Under the pieces are notes generated by a model. It did not search any database and was not told the DNA's origin. It saw nothing but the letters and a program-made list of their open reading frames with translations. Of a DNA stretch of 6,953 bases, positions 1 through 6,738 are shown one piece after another. The first letter of the stretch is position 1, and each line of letters starts with the position of its first letter. The stretch comes from Lachnospiraceae bacterium UBA5902. GTDB taxonomy: Bacteria; Bacillota; Clostridia; Lachnospirales; Lachnospiraceae. The stretch spans positions 4,964 to 11,916 of the forward strand of contig DJEI01000087.1 of assembly GCA_002431865.1 (NCBI GenBank), written 5' to 3'. A program made the position numbers and the translations under genes.

Positions 1-13
1 TTATCTGCTCCAT

Positions 14-33
14 AAAATTCTGCACGCAGAACT
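14..33 (-). terminator. Possible weak terminator after pheT
   Basis: On the minus strand, just after the pheT stop codon, AGTTCTG and CAGAATT can pair around the loop CGTG. This gives 7 pairs including one G-U, and the stem runs into a short T stretch (TTTT, then ATGG). The stem is short and the T run is poor, so termination would be inefficient. The 39 bases past pheT hold nothing else recognisable, and the next gene is outside the window. Confidence 0.3.
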
Positions 34-39
34 ATGTTA

Positions 40-2466
40 TTATGCACGGATTTCGATACCCATCTTAGAAAGCTCTGCAAGAAGCTTCTCTACAACCGGA
101 TTGACATCCGCATCGGTCAAAGTCTTTGTCTTGTCACGGAACACAAGTGAGTATGCAACGGACTTCTTGCCCGGTGCCACCTGTGCGCCCTCATAAACAT
201 CGAACAGCTTGTAGCTCTCTAACATCTTGCCGCCACACTTCTTGATGACCTTCTCGATCTCGCCAACAAATACCTTCTTATCCACAACAAGCGCCAGATC
301 TCGTGTAACACTTGGGAACTTCGCAATGCCTTCGTACTTTCTGTCAAATGTCGTAAGCATCGTAACAGTCTGCATGTCAAGAACTGCGACATAGACTTCA
401 TTCTTCATACCATAGTTTTCAACAACCTCCGGGTGAAGCTGTCCAAGATAACCAACCGGAAGCTTGCCCTTCGTGATATTTGCCTGACGTCCCGGATGTA
501 AGAATGGATGCTCAGAGGTTGGCTCGTAGTTAATCTCCTTTGCAAATCCAAGCTTCTCTGTCAGCTCTTCGATCACACCCTTCAGATCAAAGAAATCACC
601 CTCTCCGAACATACCGAGTGTCAGCATCATGCGCTCATCAGGAAGCTCTGTCAGTGGAAGTGCCTTTGGCAGATATACATTTGCAAGCTCATACAGTCTC
701 GCATGCTTATTTCTACGGTTATAGTTTGTAGAAAGGGATGTCAGCATACCATTTAACGGAAGCGTTCTCATGATAGAGAAGTCCTCGCCAAGTGGGTTCA
801 TGATCTGGATTGCCTTTCTGTATACGGAATCCTGTGGGATGAGCAGCTTGTCAAATACCTTCGGACTCTCGAACGAGTAATGCATGGCTCCGGAGAAGCC
901 ATCGCCCTCGACAATATTTCTTACGATATCATTTACACGCTCTGCATAGCTCTTCTTACCGGCAGTCGACTCGCCGTGTGGCAGAGTCGTCGGAATATTT
1001 GCATAGCCATAGAAACGTGCCACTTCCTCTGCAAGATCTGCCATACATTTCAGATCCTGACGGAAAGTAGGGATTGTCAGCATATTTGTCTTCTCGTCAT
1101 AACGAAGCTCCAGCTTCTTGAAGATTGCAAGCATAGCGTCAGAAGAAATGTCAGTTCCGAGCAGCTTGTTCATTTTCTCCGGTTCAAACGGAAGCTCAAT
1201 CTCCTTGACCGGATTTGGATATACGTCAACCATACCGTCAACGACCTTACCACAGCCAAGCTCCTCGATCAACTGGCAGGCACGGTTGATTGCCTGTTCT
1301 GCCAGGTTTGGATCAAGTCCCTTTACGAATTTTGCGGCTGCATCTGTCGCAAGACCGATTCGCTTCGTTGTCAGACGGATATTCGTACCGTCGAAGCAGG
1401 CTGCCTCGAACAGCAATGTCTTGATATCGTCTGTAACCATGGAATTTTCACCACCCATGATACCGGCGATACCGATTTCCTTCTCACCGTCACAGATCAT
1501 CAGAACGTCCTTGTCCATCTTACGTTCCTGACCGTCCAGTGTCACAAATGTATCGCCATCGTTTGCACGTTTTACAACGATCTTCTTGCCTGCGATCGTA
1601 TCTAAGTCATACGCATGCATTGGCTGACCATACTCTTCCATAACATAGTTTGTAATATCAACCAGATTATTGATGGAACGGATTCCCTGAGAAGCCAGTC
1701 TCTCACGCATCCATTTTGGGGAAGGACCGATCTTTAAGTCTGTAACAACTCTGGCTGTGTAACGTGGACACAGATCCGGTGCCTGTACATCTACCGTAAT
1801 GTAATCATTGACATCGCCGCCGCTGCCCTGTACTATGATCTCCGGTTCATGGAATTCCTTGTCAAAGGTTGCAGCAGCTTCTCTCGCCATACCGATCATA
1901 GAGAAACAGTCGACACGGTTCGATGTGATCTCATACTCTACAACGGAATCATGCAGACCAAGTGCTGCGATCGCATCATCGCCCGGCTTTACGCCTGACT
2001 CTTCGTCGAAAATATAAATACCATACTCCGGTGCCTCCGGGTACAGATCTCTGGATGAACCAAGCTCTTCGATGGAGCACATCATACCATTACTCTCGAT
2101 GCCACGAAGCTTGCCCTTTTTAATCTTGATGCCGTCCTCCGGAAGTGGCTCGCCATCATGTCCGCCTGCAACCTTACCGCCATCTAAGACAACCGGTACG
2201 AGGTCACCTTCCTTTACATTTGGGGCACCTGTTACGATCTGGATCGTCTCAGCACCGATATTTACCTGACAGATAATGAGCTTATCTGCATCCGGGTGCT
2301 TCTCGATCTTCTCGATCTTACCAACTACTATTTTCTCTAAGTTCTTATCTTTCTTCTCGTATCCTTCTACATGGGAACCGGACAGTGTCATCGCGTCTAC
2401 GAAATCCTGTACGTCCACGTCTAAATCAGGAACATATACTTTTAACCATGAAATCGGTGTATTCAT
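40..2466 (-). CDS. pheT: Phenylalanyl-tRNA synthetase beta subunit
   Basis: PheT is the beta subunit of the cytoplasmic (alphabeta)2 enzyme that charges tRNA-Phe; the beta subunit binds tRNA and edits mischarged Tyr-tRNA-Phe. The 808-aa product is close to the usual length of about 800. Domains in order: an EMAP-like tRNA-binding domain at about 42-156 (IVVGKIEKIEKHPDADKL from residue 46), the B3/B4 editing domain at about 212-390, the B5 domain at about 408-491 (IPTFRQDL, then DLAEEVARFYGY), a synthetase-like core at about 500-700, and a C-terminal anticodon-binding FDX-ACB domain at about 710-803 (KFPSVTRDLALVVD, then KTLTDADVNPVVEKL). The start is supported by GGAGG seven bases upstream of ATG. 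It lies 87 nt after pheS with no promoter or terminator evident between them, so it is very likely co-transcribed and under the same T-box. No frameshift or missing domain is seen. Confidence 0.98.
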   Translation of the reverse strand: MNTPISWLKVYVPDLDVDVQDFVDAMTLSGSHVEGYEKKDKNLEKIVVGKIEKIEKHPDADKLIICQVNIGAETIQIVTGAPNVKEGDLVPVVLDGGKVAGGHDGEPLPEDGIKIKKGKLRGIESNGMMCSIEELGSSRDLYPEAPEYGIYIFDEESGVKPGDDAIAALGLHDSVVEYEITSNRVDCFSMIGMAREAAATFDKEFHEPEIIVQGSGGDVNDYITVDVQAPDLCPRYTARVVTDLKIGPSPKWMRERLASQGIRSINNLVDITNYVMEEYGQPMHAYDLDTIAGKKIVVKRANDGDTFVTLDGQERKMDKDVLMICDGEKEIGIAGIMGGENSMVTDDIKTLLFEAACFDGTNIRLTTKRIGLATDAAAKFVKGLDPNLAEQAINRACQLIEELGCGKVVDGMVDVYPNPVKEIELPFEPEKMNKLLGTDISSDAMLAIFKKLELRYDEKTNMLTIPTFRQDLKCMADLAEEVARFYGYANIPTTLPHGESTAGKKSYAERVNDIVRNIVEGDGFSGAMHYSFESPKVFDKLLIPQDSVYRKAIQIMNPLGEDFSIMRTLPLNGMLTSLSTNYNRRNKHARLYELANVYLPKALPLTELPDERMMLTLGMFGEGDFFDLKGVIEELTEKLGFAKEINYEPTSEHPFLHPGRQANITKGKLPVGYLGQLHPEVVENYGMKNEVYVAVLDMQTVTMLTTFDRKYEGIAKFPSVTRDLALVVDKKVFVGEIEKVIKKCGGKMLESYKLFDVYEGAQVAPGKKSVAYSLVFRDKTKTLTDADVNPVVEKLLAELSKMGIEIRA

Positions 2467-2553
2467 CTTCTTACCTCCATCTATTCGTCAATGCATATGC
2501 AGCAAACGAAAGTTTATTATGAGTTGAAACATATAACAAAATTCTCACTTATT

Positions 2554-3573
2554 TTAGAACTGATTCAAAAATCTTGTGTCGTTTTCGTACAAGAGACGCA
2601 TATCATCGATCTCGTACTTCAGAAGTGTGATACGTTCCAGTCCGATACCAAATGCGAATCCCGAATACTCTTCCGGATCAATGCCACACATTTCCAATAC
2701 ATGCGGATGAACCATACCGCAGCCAAGAATCTCAATCCAGCCACTGCCCTTACATACACGGCAGCCCTTGCCACCACACTTGAAGCAGGTGATATCCACC
2801 TCTGCAGAAGGCTCTGTAAATGGGAAATGGTGCGGACGGAACTTCGTCTTTGTCTTCTCACCGAAGAACTCCTTCGCGAACTGATCGAGTGTTCCCTTCA
2901 GATCTGCCATTGTGATTCCCTTGTCAACAACCAGTCCCTCAACCTGATGGAAGGATGGTGAATGGGTTGCATCTACTTCGTCTGAACGGAATACACGTCC
3001 CGGTGACAGAATACGGATCGGCAGCTTGCCCTTCTCCATGATTCTTGCCTGTACCGGTGATGTCTGTGTACGAAGCAGAATGTCCTTTGTGATATAGAAT
3101 GTATCCTGCTCATCCTTTGCCGGATGGTTCGCAGGGATATTCAAAAGCTCAAAGTTGTATTTGTCATATTCGATTTCCGGTCCGGATACGATCTCATATC
3201 CCATACCGATAAATACACGCTCCAGATCTTCAAGTGCGATCTGGTTTGGATGTCTGTGTCCGTCGATCTTCTTCACACCCGGAAGTGTAACATCGATCGT
3301 CTCACGCTTCATCTTCTCTGCACGCAGGGCAGAATTGATGGATTTCATCTTCTCCTCAAGCTTTGCCTCGATGTTCGCACGTGTCTCATTTACCATCTGT
3401 CCAACCTTCGGACGATCTTCCGGAGCCACATCCTTCATGCTCTTCAATACCCGGGTTAATTCACCCTTCTTACCAAGGATCGACACCTTGATATCATTCA
3501 AGATGTTGATATCCTGTGCCTCTGCGATCTTGGAAAGTGCCTGTTCTCTGATGCTTTGCAACTTTTCTTTCAT
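2554..3573 (-). CDS. pheS: Phenylalanyl-tRNA synthetase alpha subunit
   Basis: PheS is the catalytic class II subunit that activates phenylalanine with ATP and transfers it to tRNA-Phe together with PheT. The product is 339 aa, normal for the family. The N-terminal coiled-coil arm covers about residues 1-90. The catalytic core shows motif 2 (PGRVFRSDEVDATHSPSFHQ, 191-210) and motif 3 (GFAFGIGLERITLLKY, 305-320), with the Phe-pocket alanine (A307) unchanged. A CFKCGGKGCRVC segment (263-274) gives two CxxC knuckles, as in many bacterial PheS proteins. The ATG at 3573 is chosen because GGAGG lies 10 nt upstream and the protein begins MKEKLQSIREQAL, typical of PheS. The frame stays open further upstream to 3711, but that stretch is the T-box leader and is not protein. 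It is the first gene of the pheST operon. Confidence 0.98.
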   Translation of the reverse strand: MKEKLQSIREQALSKIAEAQDINILNDIKVSILGKKGELTRVLKSMKDVAPEDRPKVGQMVNETRANIEAKLEEKMKSINSALRAEKMKRETIDVTLPGVKKIDGHRHPNQIALEDLERVFIGMGYEIVSGPEIEYDKYNFELLNIPANHPAKDEQDTFYITKDILLRTQTSPVQARIMEKGKLPIRILSPGRVFRSDEVDATHSPSFHQVEGLVVDKGITMADLKGTLDQFAKEFFGEKTKTKFRPHHFPFTEPSAEVDITCFKCGGKGCRVCKGSGWIEILGCGMVHPHVLEMCGIDPEEYSGFAFGIGLERITLLKYEIDDMRLLYENDTRFLNQF

Positions 3574-3591
3574 TTCCTGTTTTCCTCCATT

Positions 3592-3623
3592 AAAAAAACT
3601 CCGTCCTATATTAGGGACGAAGT
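3592..3623 (-). terminator. T-box regulated intrinsic terminator
   Basis: On the minus strand ACUUCGUCC pairs with GGACGGAGU: 9 bp including one U-G, with an 8-nt loop. The last pair overlaps a run of seven T residues (3598-3592). The left arm also contains the CCCU that can pair with AGGG of the T-box, so terminator and antiterminator are mutually exclusive. It lies immediately before the pheS GGAGG. Confidence 0.92.
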
Positions 3624-3900
3624 AATATCCGCGGTACCACCCTGATTCGACTGTGACAGTCGCTCTCATTGTATGCGTAACGTGCATAACACGACGAATC
3701 CTACTTTCCACTGCGCCACGACAATGGTATGTTCAAATCCGCGACTCCGGTGTGAAAATGAGATCTTCCTCTACTGAACAGGGCTTGCAGCCGTGACCCC
3801 GTCTCTCTGTCAGGTCTTGAAAATCCTTGTTGCACCTTCAACGTCTTTCTACTTATTATGTTCCTGCAGGCGCATCATCATTCAGCAAATGCACCTATCA
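3592..3900 (-). ncRNA. T-box riboswitch (tRNA-Phe), pheST leader
   Basis: The leader contains a canonical T-box, AGGGTGGTACCGCGGA (plus-strand 3628-3643), directly upstream of an intrinsic terminator and the pheS ribosome binding site. Its UGGU can pair with the ACCA end of uncharged tRNA. Upstream lies the AGAGAG distal stem I motif (plus-strand 3803-3808). A UUC followed by A sits at 3756-3754 (RNA UUUUCACACC) in the place expected for the specifier loop; UUC is a Phe codon, which fits the downstream genes. The 5' limit is set from the predicted promoter. Pairing of uncharged tRNA-Phe should stabilise the antiterminator (AGGG of the T-box with CCCU of the terminator arm) and allow pheST transcription. 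The T-box class is certain; the exact specifier position is inferred. Confidence 0.93.
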
Positions 3901-3906
3901 AGAAAC

Positions 3907-3934
3907 ATTTTAGCACAATAAACAGTTGTGTCAA
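3907..3934 (-). promoter_or_regulatory. pheST promoter (sigma-A type)
   Basis: Read on the minus strand, a perfect -35 TTGACA (3934-3929) is followed after 16 nt by TAAAAT (3912-3907). TG plus one base precedes the -10, making it an extended -10. Transcription should start near 3900, giving a leader of about 325 nt before pheS that fits the T-box. It is the only good promoter seen upstream of the operon. Confidence 0.85.
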
Positions 3935-3989
3935 CCCCGAAATCAGTAACGGATTCAAGTAAATTATAATTCACCCCTTTACAACCCCA

Positions 3990-4088
3990 CAACAAGTATG
4001 ATAGCATGCACTTGTTGATAACACGCAACTTGATGTTGCTGCGGTGTCAGATTTCATCTGATAGCCGGTGATATAGCTCTTATATCAC
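3990..4088. other. Cluster of four potential stem-loops in intergenic DNA
   Basis: Four inverted repeats follow one another between the divergent promoters: CAACAAGT/ACTTGTTG (3990-3997 with 4010-4017); GCAAC/GTTGC (4025-4029 with 4035-4039), extendable by ACAC/GTGT across a bulge; TCAGAT/ATCTGA (4047-4052 with 4056-4061); and GTGATATA/TATATCAC (4068-4075 with 4081-4088). None has a T run after it on either strand, so they do not look like terminators. They could be a structured RNA, a palindromic repeat element or protein-binding sites. I do not recognise the family. The rest of the 3935-4239 gap holds only the promoter described next. Confidence 0.45.
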
Positions 4089-4119
4089 GAAAAATCCCAA
4101 TTATTTTATTATGTATCGC

Positions 4120-4147
4120 TTGTTGTATTTGATTTATGTGGTAAAAT
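4120..4147 (+). promoter_or_regulatory. Candidate promoter of the Rpn-type nuclease gene
   Basis: TTGTTG (4120-4125) lies 16 nt upstream of TAAAAT (4142-4147). The -10 is preceded by TG plus one base (extended -10). Transcription would start near 4154, leaving a leader of about 86 nt before the ATG at 4240. The -35 is only moderate; the extended -10 is the main support. Confidence 0.55.
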
Positions 4148-4239
4148 ATCTTTAATAATTATAACCTTTGTACTCTCAGGTTCTTTCTATTTTTTCCTCC
4201 ACCACACATCAAATGCACGGCAGAAAAGGAGGAATTCAT

Positions 4240-5073
4240 ATGGGAAAACTTGACGACATGGCAAAGGAACTTTACGAGGACAATCTCGTCTTTGCCGACA
4301 CAATGAATGTGCTGTTCTTCGACGGCAAGCCAATGATCCGCGCACAGGATTTATCACCGCTCGATCCGACGGAAGAACATACAATCTTCGATGATGATTT
4401 TGTCAGCAAAACCGAAAGTGAAGAAAAAACGGACAAAACACAAAGAAAAGCAGATTCATTCAGCAACCAGAAATACCGCGATGTCCTGCGTATGCTTCAA
4501 ACGAAAAACGGGAAATTGGAAGTGCGCATCATTGTAGGTGCGGAAATCCAATCGCATGTGCATTATGCGATGCCGATTCGGAACTTTGAATATGATGCAC
4601 TGAATTTGTCCCGACAATTATCTGCCAGGCAAAAATACAACCGGGAGAATCACCTGCTTAAATCAAAAGATGAGTTTCTTTCGGGCATCAAAAAGGGAGA
4701 AACATTTACCCCGGTTCTCACGGTTGTTGTATACTTAGGAAAAGAAACTTGGGATGCTCCAGAAACACTTCATGATATGCTGAATCTGGAAGATGTTCCA
4801 CTCACAATGCGCAAATTTGTTCCGAATTATCATATGGCACTATTGCAGCCAAGCGATATCTCATCTACAAAACTTGCGCGTATGAAATCACCACTCCGGC
4901 ATATACTTGGAGTAATCAAGGCATCAGCAAACTGGCAAGATATGAATAACTACGTTAACCAAAATAAAAACGACCTGTCGCATCTGGATTCACTGACGGC
5001 AGGCATTATAAGTGAGGCGTGTAACATGAATATACCAAAACAGGAATTGGAAAAGCATTCCTATAGAAAATGA
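4240..5073 (+). pseudogene. Rpn/YhgA-like PD-(D/E)XK nuclease, N-terminal part, interrupted by IS110-family element
   Basis: This is the N-terminal 272 codons (4240-5055) of a protein of the Rpn 'recombination-promoting nuclease/putative transposase' family; five extra codons and a TGA (to 5073) come from the inserted element. The ATG at 4240 is chosen because AAGGAGG lies 7 nt upstream. The start region (YEDNLVFADTMNVLFFDGK, residues 12-30) is typical of the clostridial branch. The nuclease core shows YRDVLRML (D81), then EVRIIVGAEIQSHVHYAMPI with the E-x-Q pair (E102, Q104), then a beta-strand segment VLTVVVYLGKETWD (159-172). Known members cut DNA, promote RecA-independent recombination and have been reported to act in phage defence. 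The catalytic domain is complete here; the C-terminal domain is cut off and continues at 6735. Whether the truncated product is made or active is unknown. Confidence 0.85.
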
Positions 5074-5079
5074 AATTTG
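5071..5079 (+). repeat. Left subterminal inverted repeat of the IS
   Basis: TGAAATTTG is a perfect 9-bp inverted match of CAAATTTCA at 6713-6721. It lies 15 bp inside the inferred left end; the partner lies 13 bp inside the right end. Subterminal, not terminal, inverted repeats are characteristic of IS1111-type members. The sequence is AT-rich, so chance is not excluded. Confidence 0.5.
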
Positions 5080-5105
5080 AAAAAAATAAAATCTCCCCGT
5101 ATGAT
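5077..5105 (+). promoter_or_regulatory. Internal promoter of the transposase
   Basis: TTGAAA (5077-5082) and TATGAT (5100-5105) are separated by exactly 17 nt, and each matches the consensus at five of six positions. The start should be near 5112, about 45 nt before the transposase ATG and downstream of the left arm of the hairpin that covers its ribosome binding site. Confidence 0.65.
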
Positions 5106-5154
5106 GTATATGAGTTTGGCGACTTAATACATCAAAGTACAAAGGAGATTTTAT
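5086..5154 (+). promoter_or_regulatory. Hairpin masking the transposase ribosome binding site
   Basis: ATAAAATCTCC (5086-5096) pairs perfectly with GGAGATTTTAT (5144-5154). The right arm includes the GGAG of the AAAGGAG ribosome binding site (5141-5147), which is 10 nt before the ATG. An inner helix GATGTAT/ATACATC (5103-5109 with 5127-5133) adds stability. RNA entering from the upstream nuclease gene contains both arms; RNA begun at the internal promoter (about 5112) lacks the left arm. This resembles the read-through protection known in other insertion sequences such as IS10 and IS50. Confidence 0.6.
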
Positions 5155-5157
5155 AAC

Positions 5158-6459
5158 ATGAGTAAAAGAAACCACTTAAAAGAGCACTTAAACAAAAAAT
5201 TACAAGCTATTACTTTTTCAACATTAGTTGTAGGCATTGATATTGCCAAGAAAAATCAATGGGCACGATTTATTGATTGTCGTGGCATTGAACATGGCAA
5301 AGCCTTGCAGTTTGAAAATAATAAAAATGGCTTCGAGAAGATTTTAGCAACTATAATTGAATTATGCAAGATGGATAATTTTACAAATGTTGTTATAGGA
5401 ATGGAACCAACTGGACATTATTGGAAAACCTTGGCGAATTATCTTTTGAAGCAAGGATTGATTGTTGTTTTGGTTAATCCATATCACACAAAGAAATCAA
5501 AGGAACTGGATGATAATAGTCAAACAAAATCAGATATAAAGGATGCGCTGACAATTGCAAAGCTAGTTAAAGATGGTAGATATTTTGAGACTTATTTACC
5601 ACATGATATATATTCAGAATTAAGAGGACTGACAGCAACAAGAATCAGTATGTTAAAAAGATTAAAATCTATAAAGAATACGATTATTGCTGTTTTGGAT
5701 GAATATTTTCCAGAGTATGAAAGTGTATTTAAGTGTATTTTTACAGGCAAGGCATCTCGTCATATATTAGAGACGTGTCCAATACCGGCTTTGATATTGG
5801 AACTAGGTGAAGAAGGTGTTCTTGCAGAGATAAAGAGTGCGGTTAAGAGAACCGTTGGCAGAAAAAAAGCAAAGCAGCTTTTTGCGGCTGCGCAAACCAG
5901 TATTGGTGTTGACTATGGTGAAAGTTCTGCCGCATTTAGAATCAAACAGTATATGACTGAATTAAAAATGCTTGAAACTCAGCTGGTTGAAGTTGAAAAA
6001 GAAATGGAAGGAGCCCTTGAGAAAACAGGACTATCCGAATATTTACTTAGCATTCCGGGCGGTGGTGTTGTATCAATGGCATCTGTACTTGGTGAAATGG
6101 GAGATCCATTAAGATTTGAGAATCCAAGACAAATGAGTCGCATGGCTGGATATAACTTAGTTGAAGATAGCTCGGGAAAAAATAAAAGTGGAACATGTAT
6201 ATCAAAAAGAGGACGTAAAAATCTTCGATGTGTCCTCTATAAAATGGCATTGACGATGGTTGCTGTAAATCCAGAAATGAAACAGTTATATGCTTATTTG
6301 AAAACTAGAGAAAACAACCCGTTAAAGAAACAGCAGGCTCTTGTTGTGGTAAGTAAAAAGATTTTGACAATGATATTTACATTGTCGAAGAAAAAAGAGT
6401 ATTACAATCCAGAGCACGTCTTTGGAAATGTTAGAAAAAGGCAGTTAAAAGCTGCCTAA
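5158..6459 (+). CDS. IS110-family DEDD transposase (RNA-guided recombinase)
   Basis: The 433-aa protein is the recombinase of the insertion sequence. The N-terminal RuvC-like DEDD domain shows VVGIDIAKKN (D28), GMEPTGHYW (E83) and KSDIKDA (D126, D129), the expected acidic tetrad. A central helical region (about 150-290) contains long charged helices. The C-terminal Transposase_20 domain has SIPGGGVVSMASVLGEMGD (298-316), AGYNLVEDSSG (330-340) and ISKRGRKNLR (348-357); the serine at S338/S339 is the likely nucleophile, by analogy with IS621. The start is supported by AAAGGAG 10 nt upstream, although that site lies in a hairpin. All key residues and the full length are present, so it is probably active. 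In this family the protein works with a bridge RNA encoded in the element's non-coding end, here most likely the 3' region that follows. Codon use is clearly more AT-rich than in pheST. Confidence 0.95.
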   Translation: MSKRNHLKEHLNKKLQAITFSTLVVGIDIAKKNQWARFIDCRGIEHGKALQFENNKNGFEKILATIIELCKMDNFTNVVIGMEPTGHYWKTLANYLLKQGLIVVLVNPYHTKKSKELDDNSQTKSDIKDALTIAKLVKDGRYFETYLPHDIYSELRGLTATRISMLKRLKSIKNTIIAVLDEYFPEYESVFKCIFTGKASRHILETCPIPALILELGEEGVLAEIKSAVKRTVGRKKAKQLFAAAQTSIGVDYGESSAAFRIKQYMTELKMLETQLVEVEKEMEGALEKTGLSEYLLSIPGGGVVSMASVLGEMGDPLRFENPRQMSRMAGYNLVEDSSGKNKSGTCISKRGRKNLRCVLYKMALTMVAVNPEMKQLYAYLKTRENNPLKKQQALVVVSKKILTMIFTLSKKKEYYNPEHVFGNVRKRQLKAA

Positions 6460-6474
6460 TAGATTCATAAAGCT

Positions 6475-6664
6475 GATATAGGTATAGGGGCAAGGAGGCG
6501 TCCTCCATAAGCCCATTGAGGCAGCAATTAAGCACAAGTCTCCCCTATGCCTTTATCCATAAAACAGAATGAAGGAATGTAAGGACGATGATCCAGAGAG
6601 AACTGATAGGGTAAGCGTATGGATATACATCAGGAAATGAATCAACAGAAACAATAGGTCATTC
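6475..6664 (+). ncRNA. Candidate bridge RNA / seekRNA of the IS110-family element
   Basis: The 275 nt between the transposase stop and the right end have no credible ORF but strong pairing. A long stem joins AGGTATAGGGG (6480-6490) to CCCCTATGCCT (6542-6552), extended by GATA/TATC beyond a mismatch. Inside, GGAGG-CGT-CCTCC forms a hairpin, and GGGC/GCCC (6488-6491 with 6511-6514) can close that loop as an alternative to the long stem. A second domain has GAATGA/TCATTC (6567-6572 with 6659-6664) and GATGATCC pairing with GGAT and CATC (6587-6594 with 6621-6631, 3-nt bulge). The 6498-6506 segment is complementary to the right target flank, and 6573-6579 to the first 7 bp of the element, which suggests a target loop followed by a donor loop. 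Exact RNA ends are unknown. A hairpin over the transposase stop (GGCAG/CTGCC, 6440-6456) may mark its 5' side. Confidence 0.65.
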
Positions 6665-6708
6665 ATACCATTAGGTATTGAATATAAAAAACATATCGGA
6701 GAGATATA

Positions 6709-6714
6709 TTGACA
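6709..6714 (+). promoter_or_regulatory. Outward -35 hexamer near the IS right end
   Basis: A perfect TTGACA lies 20 bp inside the right end and points outward. In the integrated state the hexamer 17 nt downstream is TAGGAG, a poor -10. If the ends were joined in a circle, the same spacing would give TAGCAT, which matches the -10 consensus at four of six positions. Junction promoters of this kind are known for IS110-type circles. Confidence 0.45.
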
Positions 6715-6721
6715 AATTTCA
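6713..6721 (+). repeat. Right subterminal inverted repeat of the IS
   Basis: CAAATTTCA is the inverted partner of TGAAATTTG at 5071-5079. It overlaps the last two bases of the outward TTGACA. Confidence 0.5.
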
Positions 6722-6733
6722 AATATTGAGATA

Positions 6734-6738
6734 GGAGG
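6734..6738 (+). promoter_or_regulatory. Ribosome binding site for the internal C-terminal ORF
   Basis: GGAGG lies 8 nt before the ATG at 6747. Its first G belongs to the AG shared by the element and the target. In the reconstructed uninterrupted gene the site reads AAGGAGG, an even better Shine-Dalgarno. A strong ribosome binding site at this spot inside a coding frame is unexpected unless an internal start is used. Confidence 0.55.

Larger units (their letters stand above)
5056..6734 (+). mobile_element. IS110-family insertion sequence (IS1111-like layout)
   Basis: The element is about 1,679 bp. Its limits are inferred: joining 5055 to 6735 restores the nuclease reading frame (ELEK|EDVNMCEAL), and only AG is shared at the two junctions (5054-5055 and 6733-6734), as expected for IS110 elements, which recombine at a dinucleotide core and leave no normal target duplication. 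It contains one DEDD transposase gene, a 100-nt 5' non-coding end and a 275-nt 3' non-coding end. A 9-bp subterminal inverted repeat (5071-5079 and 6713-6721) and a long 3' rather than 5' non-coding region point to the IS1111 branch. It is richer in AT than pheST, in keeping with transfer. The AG overlap leaves the ends ambiguous by up to 2 bp. The exact element name is not recognised. Confidence 0.88.

Noticed and set aside
880..1605. Long plus-strand open frame inside pheT
   Set aside because: It is antisense to a clearly conserved gene and shows no ribosome binding site or family features; other plus-strand frames in pheS/pheT are the same kind of shadow.
2492..2501. TGCATATGCA palindrome between pheS and pheT
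   Set aside because: It is a 10-bp palindrome with no loop and no context to suggest an operator; such short palindromes are common.
3574..3711. 46-codon N-terminal extension of PheS in the same open frame
   Set aside because: The stretch is the T-box, antiterminator and terminator of the leader. It has no ribosome binding site, and known PheS proteins begin at the MKEKLQ methionine, which has GGAGG upstream.
3965..3970. Perfect TATAAT on the plus strand as another promoter
   Set aside because: No acceptable -35 hexamer lies 15-19 nt upstream and there is no TG extension; the region is simply AT-rich.
4168..4239. Upstream TTG/ATG-like start for the nuclease gene
   Set aside because: No ribosome binding site precedes it, and the residues do not resemble the family. 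The ATG at 4240 has AAGGAGG at 7 nt spacing and the typical N-terminus.
5061..5066. TATAG near the left end as an alternative junction (shares ATAG with 6731-6734)
   Set aside because: Joining there puts the nuclease halves out of frame and does not align with the complementary RNA segment that starts at 5056.
6625..6636. TACATC and CAGGAA as alternative target guides (six-base matches to the flanks)
   Set aside because: The CAGGAA match lies several bases from the core, TACATC lies three bases away, and the two segments are adjacent in the RNA rather than on two sides of a loop, so chance is the better explanation.
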